Both the position numbers and the translations under genes were made by a program. DNA of 7,561 bases, from contig JALOLG010000097.1 of the NCBI GenBank assembly GCA_025456105.1, positions 1-7,561 of the forward strand, read 5' to 3'. Numbering within the stretch: position 1 is the stretch's first letter; every line of letters begins with the position of its first letter. Origin of the DNA: Ilumatobacteraceae bacterium (GTDB lineage: Bacteria; Actinomycetota; Acidimicrobiia; Acidimicrobiales; Ilumatobacteraceae). Below, in pieces: positions 1-5,433 of the stretch. A model generated the notes under the pieces. That model worked only from the letters and a program-made list of their open reading frames with translations, made no database searches and was not told the origin of the DNA.

Positions 1-1
1 C

Positions 2-595
2 GTGCACGCGACGTGGCGATCGCTCGCCGGCCGAACGGCGGCGGTGGCATCCGGCTTGCGCGACGGCTTCGGCTTGGCACCCGGTGATCGCGTGGCGATC
101 GTCATGCGCAATCGCCCCGAGTACCTGGAGGCGATGCTCGGCATCTGGCACGCCGGCCTCGTGGCGGTGCCCGTGAACGCCCGCCTCCACCGCGACGAGA
201 TCGCCTACATCGTCGACCACAGCGAGACGGCGGTGGTCCTCACCGACGACGGCCACGCGAGCGACGTGGAGCCGCTCGTGGGAGCGGTGCCGTCGCTGCG
301 TGCAGCGGTCGTGGCCCCCGGCGAGCGTTGGGATCGCATCACCGGTGCGTCGCCGGTGGCGCTGCTCGACCGGCGCCCCGACGACCCGGCCTGGCTCTTC
401 TACACGAGCGGCACGACCGGCCGGCCCAAGGGCGCCACGCTCACCAACCGCAACCTGCTGATGATGACCCTCAGCTACTTCGCCGACATCGACCCGGTGT
501 CGCCCACCGACTGCATCCTCCATGCGGCACCGATCTCCCACGGTTCGGGTCTCTACGGGTTGCCCCACATCGCGCGTGGGGCGACGAGTGTGGTA
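2..595 (+). CDS. Acyl-CoA synthetase (AMP-binding, FadD-like), N-terminal part; 5' partial and interrupted
   Basis: Class I adenylate-forming enzyme that would activate a carboxylic acid with ATP and then form the CoA thioester. The window opens inside the gene: the first codons read like the usual '...TWRSLAGR' segment, and roughly 30 N-terminal residues expected of the family lie upstream. Motifs in order are GDRVAIVMRNRPEYLEAM (near 85-140), a GLVAVPVNARL stretch, and the A3 phosphate-binding loop FYTSGTTGRPKG at 398-433. 'HAAPISHGSGLYGLP' then leads to 'RGATSVV' at 575-595. After about position 593 this frame turns into arginine-rich nonsense that runs to a stop at 844, while the family sequence resumes one frame over (next entry). 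The segment normally found here, including the A4 region of the acyl pocket, is absent. The family is clear; substrate chain length cannot be told. Whether the break is biological or an assembly error is unknown. Confidence 0.85.
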
Positions 596-1310
596 CGGCG
601 GCGCGCCGATGTACCTGGCCGATCTCACCGACGCGCTCGAGGTCTTCGGGCCGCGGCTCGCGCAGATCTACGGCCAGGGCGAGACGCCGATGACGATCAC
701 GGCGCTGTCGAAGGCCGATCACGCCGATCGCGATCACCCGAGCTGGGTCGATCGCATGCAGAGCGTCGGCGTGCCGCGCACCGACGTCGAGGTGCGCGTG
801 GTCGGCGACGACGACCGCGAGCTGCCGGTGGGCGAGATCGGTGAGGTCGTGGTGCGCGGCGACGTCGTGATGCCCGGGTACTGGAACCAACCCGAGGCGT
901 CTGCGGAGACGCTGCGCGGTGGGTGGCTCCACACCGGCGACGTCGGCAGCTTCGACGCCGAGGGCTACCTCACGCTGCGCGACCGCTCGAAGGACCTCAT
1001 CATCAGCGGCGGCATGAACATCTACCCGCGGGAGGTGGAAGAGGCGCTGCTCCGTCATCCCGGCGTCGGCGCGGTCGCCGTGGTGGGCCGTCCCGACGAC
1101 GAGTGGGGTGAGGCCGTGGTCGCCTTCGTGGTCGCGGCCGAGGGCGCTGCGCCGCCTCCCGTCGACGAGCTCGACCGCACCTGCCTCGACAGCATCGCCC
1201 GGTTCAAGCGGCCGAAGGACTACCGGTTCGTCGACGCGCTGCCCACCAACAACTACGGCAAGGTGGTCAAGCGCGAGCTGCGCGAGCAGCTCCGGGCCGA
1301 GTCGGAGTGA
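588..1310 (+). CDS. Acyl-CoA synthetase (AMP-binding, FadD-like), C-terminal part after the break
   Basis: Continuation of the same ligase in another frame. Family sequence resumes at YGGAPMYLADL from 594. ATG 609 is the nearest in-frame ATG after the junction, and ATG 522 lies in the same frame but before it. Visible motifs are A5 IYGQGET (666-686), the A7 HTGD aspartate motif (930-941), the A8 hinge LRDRSKDLIISGGMNIYPREVEEAL (about 975-1050), and the A10 region NNYGKVVKREL with the presumed catalytic lysine codon at 1260-1262. The C-terminal small domain is complete and ends at TGA 1308-1310, so the gene's 3' end is intact. From this fragment alone no active enzyme is expected, because the ATP loop is in the upstream piece and the intervening acyl-pocket region is missing. 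If the break is a sequencing or assembly error, the whole is one FadD-type ligase. Its stop lies one base from the stop of the convergent reductase gene. Confidence 0.85.
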   Translation: MWYGGAPMYLADLTDALEVFGPRLAQIYGQGETPMTITALSKADHADRDHPSWVDRMQSVGVPRTDVEVRVVGDDDRELPVGEIGEVVVRGDVVMPGYWNQPEASAETLRGGWLHTGDVGSFDAEGYLTLRDRSKDLIISGGMNIYPREVEEALLRHPGVGAVAVVGRPDDEWGEAVVAFVVAAEGAAPPPVDELDRTCLDSIARFKRPKDYRFVDALPTNNYGKVVKRELREQLRAESE

Positions 1311-1311
1311 C

Positions 1312-2316
1312 TCAGCCGATCTTCACGAGCAGCTTGCCGGTGTTGCCGCCGTGGAACATGAACTGGAGCGCCTCCGGGTAGCGCTCGATGCCGTCGAGGA
1401 TCTCCTCGCGGCACCGCAGCGATCCATCGGCGAGCCACGACGCGAGCTCGGCGGACGCGACGGGGATGCTCTCCGGGAAGTGGAAGTACGCGAACCCCTC
1501 CATCGTCGACTGCCGCTCGGCGAGCCGGAGGTACTTCGACGGGCCGACCACGTGGTCCATGTCGTCGTACTGGGAGATGGCACCGCAGATGACCACGCGG
1601 GCGCGCATCGCGAGGTGGTCGAGGACGGCGTCGAGGACGGGCCCGCCCACGTTGTCGAAGAACACGTTCACACCGTCGGGGGCGATCTCGCGCAGGCGCC
1701 CCGTCACGTCGTCGTGCTTGTAGTCGACCGCGGCGTCGAAGCCGAGCTCGTCGGTGAGGAACCCGCACTTCGCCGGTCCACCGGCGATGCCGATCACCCG
1801 CGCGCCGTCGCGCTTCGCGATCTGGCCGGCGATCGAGCCGACCGCCCCGGCTGCGGCCGACACCACGAACGTGTCACCCGGCTTCGGCTTGGCCACGCAC
1901 CGGATGCCGATCCACGCCGTGACGCCGGTGGATCCGCCGAGCGCATTCAGGTAGGCGGGCAGGGGAGCGACGGCCTCATCGATCCGCTCGAGGTGCGCCG
2001 CGGGCAGATCGACGAGCGTCTGCACACCGAGCCCGCCCCGCACCGCCTGTCCGGGCTCCCAGCCGTCGGCTCGCGACTCGACGACCCGACCGACGCCGCC
2101 GGCCAGCACCGTCTCGCCGATCCCCACCTGCCGGTGGAACCCCTCGCCGCGCAGCATCGTGCGCTGTCCGGCGTCGACCGACACGTACTCGACCGCCACG
2201 CGCACGTTGCCGTCCTCGAGCTCACCGAGCGGCGCGGTCTCGATCGAGAAGCAGTCGGGCGTGGCCTCACCGATCGGGCGGCGCGCCAGGGTGACTCGGG
2301 TCGTGGTCGTGGGCAT
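1312..2316 (-). CDS. NADP-dependent oxidoreductase, zinc-independent MDR family (prostaglandin reductase/CurA-like)
   Basis: Complete 334-aa enzyme of the medium-chain dehydrogenase/reductase superfamily, of the usual length for the leukotriene B4 dehydrogenase/prostaglandin reductase branch. Members reduce the double bond of alpha,beta-unsaturated carbonyls with NADPH in the cytoplasm. The N-terminal catalytic domain (about 1-125) lacks the zinc-binding cysteines of alcohol dehydrogenases. The Rossmann domain shows AAAGAVGSIAGQ (154-165), then GGPAKC (179-184, where the lysine of related enzymes contacts the NADP 2'-phosphate), LGFDAAVDYK (191-200), FFDNVGG (219-225) and ICGAISQYD (243-251). 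It ends in the family hallmark GGNTGKLLVKIG (323-334). The start at ATG 2316 has no Shine-Dalgarno but has a TAGCAT box 6 nt upstream, so the mRNA may be leaderless. It converges on the acyl-CoA ligase, which could suggest lipid metabolism, but the two are not co-transcribed. Native substrate unknown. Confidence 0.93.
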   Translation of the reverse strand: MPTTTTRVTLARRPIGEATPDCFSIETAPLGELEDGNVRVAVEYVSVDAGQRTMLRGEGFHRQVGIGETVLAGGVGRVVESRADGWEPGQAVRGGLGVQTLVDLPAAHLERIDEAVAPLPAYLNALGGSTGVTAWIGIRCVAKPKPGDTFVVSAAAGAVGSIAGQIAKRDGARVIGIAGGPAKCGFLTDELGFDAAVDYKHDDVTGRLREIAPDGVNVFFDNVGGPVLDAVLDHLAMRARVVICGAISQYDDMDHVVGPSKYLRLAERQSTMEGFAYFHFPESIPVASAELASWLADGSLRCREEILDGIERYPEALQFMFHGGNTGKLLVKIG

Positions 2317-2322
2317 CGGGCG

Positions 2323-2328
2323 ATGCTA
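2323..2328 (-). promoter_or_regulatory. Predicted leaderless -10 box for the reductase gene
   Basis: On the minus strand TAGCAT (fits TANNNT) lies 6 nt before the ATG at 2316, so transcription would start at or next to the start codon. There is no purine-rich Shine-Dalgarno in the gap and no convincing -35. The same geometry recurs at two other genes in the window, which raises its credibility. Confidence 0.45.
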
Positions 2329-2424
2329 GGGATCCGGCTCCATCGACGAGGTGCCGAGCGCGGAGGTGCCGCCGGTGCTTCCCCTCTTCCGTCATCGCTG
2401 CACCCCTGTGGCTCACGTGACCAC

Positions 2425-2433
2425 GAGGAGGAG
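2425..2433 (+). promoter_or_regulatory. Ribosome binding site deciding the start of the AbiEi-like gene
   Basis: GAGGAGGAG ends 4 nt before ATG 2438. It favours this ATG over the in-frame GTG at 2351, whose extra 29 residues (arginine/proline-rich) look non-coding and have no ribosome binding site. Confidence 0.7.
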
Positions 2434-2437
2434 CGAG

Positions 2438-2803
2438 ATGTTCAGGCGCCGGTACCGACGCGACGAGTGGAGAGGTTGGCCCGAGCCGACGGGGGTGGAT
2501 GCCAACGGCGTGCCGACCGCCCGCATGTGGATCGGTGAGCAGGAGGTGATCGTCCACTATGCCGACATCCCCGACAGCGACATCACGACCGTGGACGGGA
2601 TCCGCTGCACGACGGCGCTGCGGACCGTGATCGACCTCGCGGTCGAGCTGGGGCCCGACGACCTCGGCGTGACCATCGACGACGCGCTGCGGCGCGAGCT
2701 GTTCACGGTGGACGAGGCGTGGGAGCGGCTCGGTCGGCCCGACCTGGCGACCCACCCGGGGGCCGAGCTCGTGCGACGTGTCCTGCCGTACGTGTCGGGC
2801 TGA
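2438..2803 (+). CDS. Small AbiEi-like (DUF559-associated) protein, hypothetical
   Basis: 121-aa protein. Residues 54-98 follow the pattern seen in the C-terminal part of AbiEi-type antitoxin-like and DUF559-associated actinobacterial proteins: 'GIRCTTALRTVIDLA' (54-68), then 'DDALRRELFTVDEAWERL' (81-98). Those proteins often carry an N-terminal winged helix and sometimes a C-terminal DUF559 nuclease-like domain. Here the N-terminus is only a short basic stretch, MFRRRYRRDEWRGWPEP, and the protein ends soon after the helical segment, so neither extra domain is present. No signal peptide or membrane segment is seen. The start is supported by a strong Shine-Dalgarno. It is divergent from the reductase (121-bp gap) and convergent with the next gene, ending 6 bp from that gene's stop. 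No cognate toxin (AbiEii nucleotidyltransferase) is adjacent, so an antitoxin role should not be assumed. The gene is likely real; function unknown. Confidence 0.75.
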   Translation: MFRRRYRRDEWRGWPEPTGVDANGVPTARMWIGEQEVIVHYADIPDSDITTVDGIRCTTALRTVIDLAVELGPDDLGVTIDDALRRELFTVDEAWERLGRPDLATHPGAELVRRVLPYVSG

Positions 2804-2809
2804 GATCTG

Positions 2810-3391
2810 TCAGGCCAGGCCAGCGGCCTGCAGCAGCTCGTCGCCTTCGGCACGCGAGAGCGCACCACCGCGGACCAGCGACTCGACCTGCCGTGCGAAC
2901 TCGTGGGCCGGGCGCACCCCCTGGCGAACCTCGGCCGCCATGGCCGGGCCGAGGGTCAGCATCATCTCCCGCTGACGCGCGGCGACCTTCGGCTTCTCGG
3001 CCAGCATGTCGCCCATCGCGGTGGCGGCGATGTCCGCGTCCTGCGCCGCTGCCGCGGCGGTCGCCTGGTCCTTCCCGCCTCGCCGGAGGAACTCGTCCCA
3101 ATCCGGCTCCGGCTCGCGCCCGTCGTCGAACAGTCGCACGGGAACGACGAGTCCCGCCACCGGGCGCCATCGCGGCCGACCGAAGGCCAGTGGGCGGCGC
3201 GGGGCTCGGTAGACCGTCGTGAACCTGAGCGGTGCGCCGTGCGGTGGGGCGACCTCGAGCGTGAGGTCCCACGACTCGCGACGGAGCATGTCCTCCAGGT
3301 CGTCGAGCAGGTTCGGCTCGCCGTCGTCGGGTGCGTGGCCGCGTCGGGACCGGACGTCCACGATCACGGCGTCGACGAGCCGCCCGCCCAC
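2810..3391 (-). CDS. Hypothetical protein with SHOCT-like C-terminus
   Basis: 193 aa from GTG 3391; I do not recognise the family. The N-terminal 90 residues look like a small alpha/beta domain (VGGRLVDAVIVDVR; WDLTLEVAPPHGAPLRFTTVY), with a basic, proline-rich turn at 61-80 and a hydrophobic strand 'VAGLVVPVRLFDD' at 78-90. Residues 95-150 are predicted helical and alanine/charge-rich (DEFLRRGGKDQATAAAAAQDADIAATAMGDML). The last 30 residues (about 162-192, 'EFARQVESLVRGGALSRAEGDELLQAAG') match the SHOCT pattern: a helix, 'G-x-L/I-S/T', then an acidic helix. No signal peptide or membrane span is visible. In-frame sequence upstream of the GTG is antisense to the acylase gene and is not credible. 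A TACGAT box sits 6 nt before the GTG with no Shine-Dalgarno, consistent with a leaderless mRNA. It lies 65 bp downstream of the acylase gene on the same strand, so read-through is possible. An alternative start is ATG at codon 35. Confidence 0.75.
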   Translation of the reverse strand: MGGRLVDAVIVDVRSRRGHAPDDGEPNLLDDLEDMLRRESWDLTLEVAPPHGAPLRFTTVYRAPRRPLAFGRPRWRPVAGLVVPVRLFDDGREPEPDWDEFLRRGGKDQATAAAAAQDADIAATAMGDMLAEKPKVAARQREMMLTLGPAMAAEVRQGVRPAHEFARQVESLVRGGALSRAEGDELLQAAGLA

Positions 3392-3397
3392 ACCACG

Positions 3398-3403
3398 ATC
3401 GTA
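3398..3403 (-). promoter_or_regulatory. Predicted leaderless -10 box for the SHOCT-like gene
   Basis: TACGAT on the minus strand lies exactly 6 nt before GTG 3391. A poor TTCCGA -35 candidate lies 16 bp further upstream. No Shine-Dalgarno is present. The box supports this GTG as the true start and gives the gene its own promoter within the 65-bp gap after the acylase gene. Confidence 0.5.
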
Positions 3404-3456
3404 GGGTGCCGATCTGGTGTCGGAACCGATACGACCTCGGGTGGGCGGGCTGCGGC

Positions 3457-4614
3457 TCAGGTGGCCCGCAAGGTGACCGGAGCGCTGGTGCGGCTCGCAC
3501 CGTCGGCGTCGTGGGTGAAGAACGACAGCTCCACCGCGGCGTCCTCCACGTCGTAGAGGGCCTGCCACAGCGTGCGGGCTCCCTCGACCGGTGCCCGGAA
3601 GGCGACCGAGTCGAGCTGGTCGAGGATGTCGTCGCGATCCAGCACGGCGCCGTCGCCGATCGACGCCGAGATCGTGCGCCAGCGGTGGTACGTGAGCGCC
3701 GCCGTGCCGATCGGGCCGCTGTCGTCGGGGAGGTGCGCCGGATCGGGCCACCGGTGCAGCAGGTGGTTCGTGCACACCAGGCGGCCGGACGATCGCGGGT
3801 CGGCCTCGATGATCAGCTCGTGGTTGCGGCGGGGCGAGTGCTCCCACACGAACGACGCACCGGTCCGGTCGGCCACGACGTAGTGGCACGGCGTGAAGAA
3901 GTAGTAGTGCTTGGCCACGAGCAGCGCCCGCTTCGCCTCCTCGACGGTGGCGCACCTGTCGAGCAGGTAGCGCACCACCTGCTGCTCGGCGAGGCCGACT
4001 CGCGGCGCTCCCGTCGGCTCCGGGTCCGGTGACTCGTTGTCGGCGAGCAGCGCCACGGTGAGCCCTGCCTCGTTGACTCCGTCCATGGCCCCCAGCACGT
4101 CCATGATCCCCACCGTCACCGACGCATAGCCGGTGTCCGGGCGGGACTCGATCACCCACGGGTCGGCGCCGAGCGGACGCTCGCCATCGAGCGGCGGCAG
4201 GCCGAGGAGGCCAGTGAGCGTCGCTGTCGGGAAGTCGAAGTTGCGGGCCAGGATCCCGTGCCCGTCCTTGGTGCCGTGACCGGGGAAGAACGCGACCGAG
4301 CACCCCGCCGGCAGCTCGTAGCTGCCGAGCCAGTCGAAGCTCACCGACGTGTCGTCCGGGTCGGCGCCGAAGTGGTCGGCGACACCCGCCATGCGCTCGA
4401 GCTGCAGCGGGTGGTGGCGGGCGAACCAGTCGCGTCGCGCACCTTCGATCCGGGGGTCGGCCGGGCGGGGCTCGGCGGCCGCGCCGTGCACCGCGTGAGC
4501 GGCGGCGGCCAGCGACCGGCCGATCTCGCGCTGCGATCCGGCGACGCGGACGTGGCGTGCGGTCAAGAAGTCGCCGGGTCGTCCGCCGGCGAGCAGGGTC
4601 GTGGTCGATGTCAT
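3457..4614 (-). CDS. C45-like Ntn-hydrolase (acyl-CoA:6-APA acyltransferase / penicillin acylase-like)
   Basis: Complete 385-aa protein of the N-terminal-nucleophile amide hydrolase group related to fungal isopenicillin N acyltransferase and choloylglycine/penicillin V acylases. These break or form linear C-N amide bonds after self-cleavage before a cysteine. The expected nucleophile is Cys105 in ELPAGCSVAFF, with Gly104-Cys105 the predicted cleavage point. Following motifs are GHGILARNFDFP (118-129, the family's 'GRN-D' segment), GAMDGVNEAGLTVALL (175-190), HYVVADRTGASFVWEH (244-259, strand pair) and CTNHLLHRWP (281-290, a TNH motif typical of the C45 branch). The C-terminal 'TLWQALYDVEDAAVELSFF' is also usual. 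No signal peptide is apparent (start MTSTTTLLAGGRPGDF), so it is probably cytoplasmic. ATG 4614 has AGGAG 5 nt upstream; the open frame continues far upstream, antisense to the MarR gene, and is rejected. Divergent from that regulator and probably controlled by it. Substrate (beta-lactam, N-acyl amino acid, N-acyl-homoserine lactone or other) not determinable. Confidence 0.87.
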   Translation of the reverse strand: MTSTTTLLAGGRPGDFLTARHVRVAGSQREIGRSLAAAAHAVHGAAAEPRPADPRIEGARRDWFARHHPLQLERMAGVADHFGADPDDTSVSFDWLGSYELPAGCSVAFFPGHGTKDGHGILARNFDFPTATLTGLLGLPPLDGERPLGADPWVIESRPDTGYASVTVGIMDVLGAMDGVNEAGLTVALLADNESPDPEPTGAPRVGLAEQQVVRYLLDRCATVEEAKRALLVAKHYYFFTPCHYVVADRTGASFVWEHSPRRNHELIIEADPRSSGRLVCTNHLLHRWPDPAHLPDDSGPIGTAALTYHRWRTISASIGDGAVLDRDDILDQLDSVAFRAPVEGARTLWQALYDVEDAAVELSFFTHDADGASRTSAPVTLRAT

Positions 4615-4619
4615 GGTCG

Positions 4620-4624
4620 CTCCT
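4620..4624 (-). promoter_or_regulatory. Ribosome binding site of the C45-like acylase gene
   Basis: AGGAG on the minus strand, 5 nt before ATG 4614. It fixes the start and rules out the very long upstream extension of the same frame. Confidence 0.75.
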
Positions 4625-4627
4625 GAG

Positions 4628-4645
4628 TAGTGCGATGTCGTAGTA
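4628..4645. promoter_or_regulatory. Putative MarR operator, site 1
   Basis: Imperfect palindrome TAGTGCGA-TG-TCGTAGTA with 6 of 8 positions symmetric in each arm. It covers the predicted acylase transcription start (about 4644) and the MarR -10 box, so occupancy would block both directions. It shares 12 of 16 positions with site 2 when aligned from TGCGA. Confidence 0.6.
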
Positions 4646-4646
4646 T
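4641..4646 (+). promoter_or_regulatory. Predicted leaderless -10 box of the MarR gene
   Basis: TAGTAT, 7 nt before ATG 4654, with no Shine-Dalgarno upstream, so a leaderless transcript is predicted. No good -35 is seen at 16-18 bp. The box overlaps the right half of the first palindrome and faces the acylase promoter. Confidence 0.5.
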
Positions 4647-4650
4647 CCAG

Positions 4651-4679
4651 ATCATGCGAGATCGCAGTAGTTCTGTCAA
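4651..4679 (-). promoter_or_regulatory. Predicted sigma70-type promoter of the acylase gene
   Basis: On the minus strand a perfect TTGACA (-35, 4674-4679), a 17-bp spacer (4657-4673) and CATGAT (-10, 4651-4656, four of six consensus). Transcription would start near 4644, giving a leader of about 30 nt that contains the AGGAG. The -35 lies inside the beginning of the divergent MarR coding region. The spacer holds most of one palindromic operator. Confidence 0.65.
4652..4669. promoter_or_regulatory. Putative MarR operator, site 2
   Basis: TCATGCGA-GA-TCGCAGTA. The core TGCGA-GA-TCGCA is a perfect palindrome (4655-4666). It sits between the -35 and -10 of the acylase promoter and covers the MarR start codon at 4654. 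Its centre is 24 bp from that of site 1, a little over two helical turns. The size and 2-bp centre fit MarR dimers. Confidence 0.6.
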
Positions 4680-5130
4680 GAGGGATCATCCGGTCGACAC
4701 CGTGGCGCCCGAGGGGACGAACGTGCTCTTCGACGTGTGGCTGGTGTCGAAGCTCGCCACGGGTGTGCTCGACCAGGCGCTCACCCCGAGCGGGCTCACC
4801 GCGGACGAGTTCGGCGTCTACTCGGTGCTCACCTCGACCGACACGATGACGCCCACCGAGCTCGCCCGATGGCTGGCGGCGCCGCCCACCACGGTGTCGA
4901 GCTACGTCAAGCGGTTCGAGGCGCGCGGGCACGTGCAGCGCGAGCGGAACCCCCTCGACGGCCGGTCGTTCGTGCTCCGGCTCACGCCGGACGGGCGGCG
5001 TGCTCATCTCGAGGCGGGCCGGGCGTTCCTGCCCGTCCTCGAGCAGGTGGTCGCGGCCCTGGGTCGCACCGAACCGTCGGTGCGCCGTGCGCTCGCCGAG
5101 CTCCGGGGGGCCCTCGCGGAGACGGCGTGA
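4654..5130 (+). CDS. MarR-family transcriptional regulator
   Basis: 158-aa winged-helix regulator, normal family length. The protein has an N-terminal dimerisation helix (about 20-46, GTNVLFDVWLVSKLATGVLDQAL), then 'LTADEFGVYSVL' (48-59). The winged helix-turn-helix spans about 64-112: MTPTELARWL, recognition helix PTTVSSYVKRFEARG (78-92), and wing NPLDGRSFVLRLTPDG (99-114) with the Asp/Arg pair of MarR wings. A C-terminal helix completes the dimer interface. Proteins of this family bind palindromes as dimers and release DNA on binding small, often aromatic or phenolic, ligands or on cysteine oxidation. No cysteine is present here, so ligand sensing is more likely than redox. ATG 4654 is chosen because a TAGTAT box lies 7 nt upstream; an in-frame GTG at 4630 would add eight residues. 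Its 5' end overlaps operator site 2, implying autoregulation together with the divergent acylase gene. Confidence 0.92.
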   Translation: MRDRSSSVKRDHPVDTVAPEGTNVLFDVWLVSKLATGVLDQALTPSGLTADEFGVYSVLTSTDTMTPTELARWLAAPPTTVSSYVKRFEARGHVQRERNPLDGRSFVLRLTPDGRRAHLEAGRAFLPVLEQVVAALGRTEPSVRRALAELRGALAETA

Positions 5131-5433
5131 GCCTCGGGTCTGCCCGCGGCGCGCGACGCGTCGTGGAGCCGGTCGCGTCGCCCCCACGGCGGTCAGACCC
5201 GACCCGTCGTCCGCAGCAGCTCCTCGCCCGCCGAGCGCCGACGTGCCGTGCCCTGCCACGCTCCGCGCTCGGGCGTCCGGATCGCCCTTCCCCGATCCTG
5301 AACGGATGGCCACTGCGAGGGCTGGGGATGTCGACTGCGGAGGACATGTACCGACGGCGGCTGCACGCTCCTCCGAGACCTGGTAGAAACCGCAGGTCAC
5401 GCCGGAACGGGCACCGGCGACTGGGAGGCGAGC
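5131..5433. other. Gene-free region with a nested stem-loop after the MarR gene
   Basis: 303 bp between the MarR stop and the next start. I find no credible gene: the open frames here are arginine/proline-rich shadows. Just after the MarR stop, 5134-5142 pairs with 5194-5202 (9 bp, TCGGGTCTG/CAGACCCGA). Inside that, 5153-5160 pairs with 5174-5181 (8 bp, GCGACGCG/CGCGTCGC) around a 13-nt loop. There is no T-run, so if it ends transcription it is not a textbook intrinsic terminator. No convincing -35/-10 pair for the downstream gene was found; TAGAAA at 5384-5389 is the only AT-rich hexamer. Confidence 0.4.
5423..5428 (+). promoter_or_regulatory. Ribosome binding site of the large surface protein gene
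   Basis: GGGAGG, 5 nt before ATG 5434. It is a strong Shine-Dalgarno that settles the start. Confidence 0.75.

Noticed and set aside
471..1058. Long open frame on the minus strand across the ligase
   Set aside because: It is a high-GC shadow frame rich in His/Arg/Asp with no motifs, while the opposite strand carries conserved adenylate-forming motifs.
2413..2420. Palindrome TCACGTGA upstream of the AbiEi-like gene as an operator
   Set aside because: It is only 8 bp, has no second copy, and no -35/-10 pair is visible around it. This is expected by chance at such a length in a window of this size.
2438..3391. Toxin-antitoxin pair made of the AbiEi-like gene and its neighbour
   Set aside because: The neighbouring gene is convergent, not in an operon, and shows no AbiEii nucleotidyltransferase motifs.
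3392..4303. Upstream extension of the SHOCT-like frame on the minus strand
   Set aside because: It is antisense-frame shadow of the acylase gene on the same strand. The proline/arginine-rich translation stops making sense upstream of GTG 3391, where a -10 box sits.
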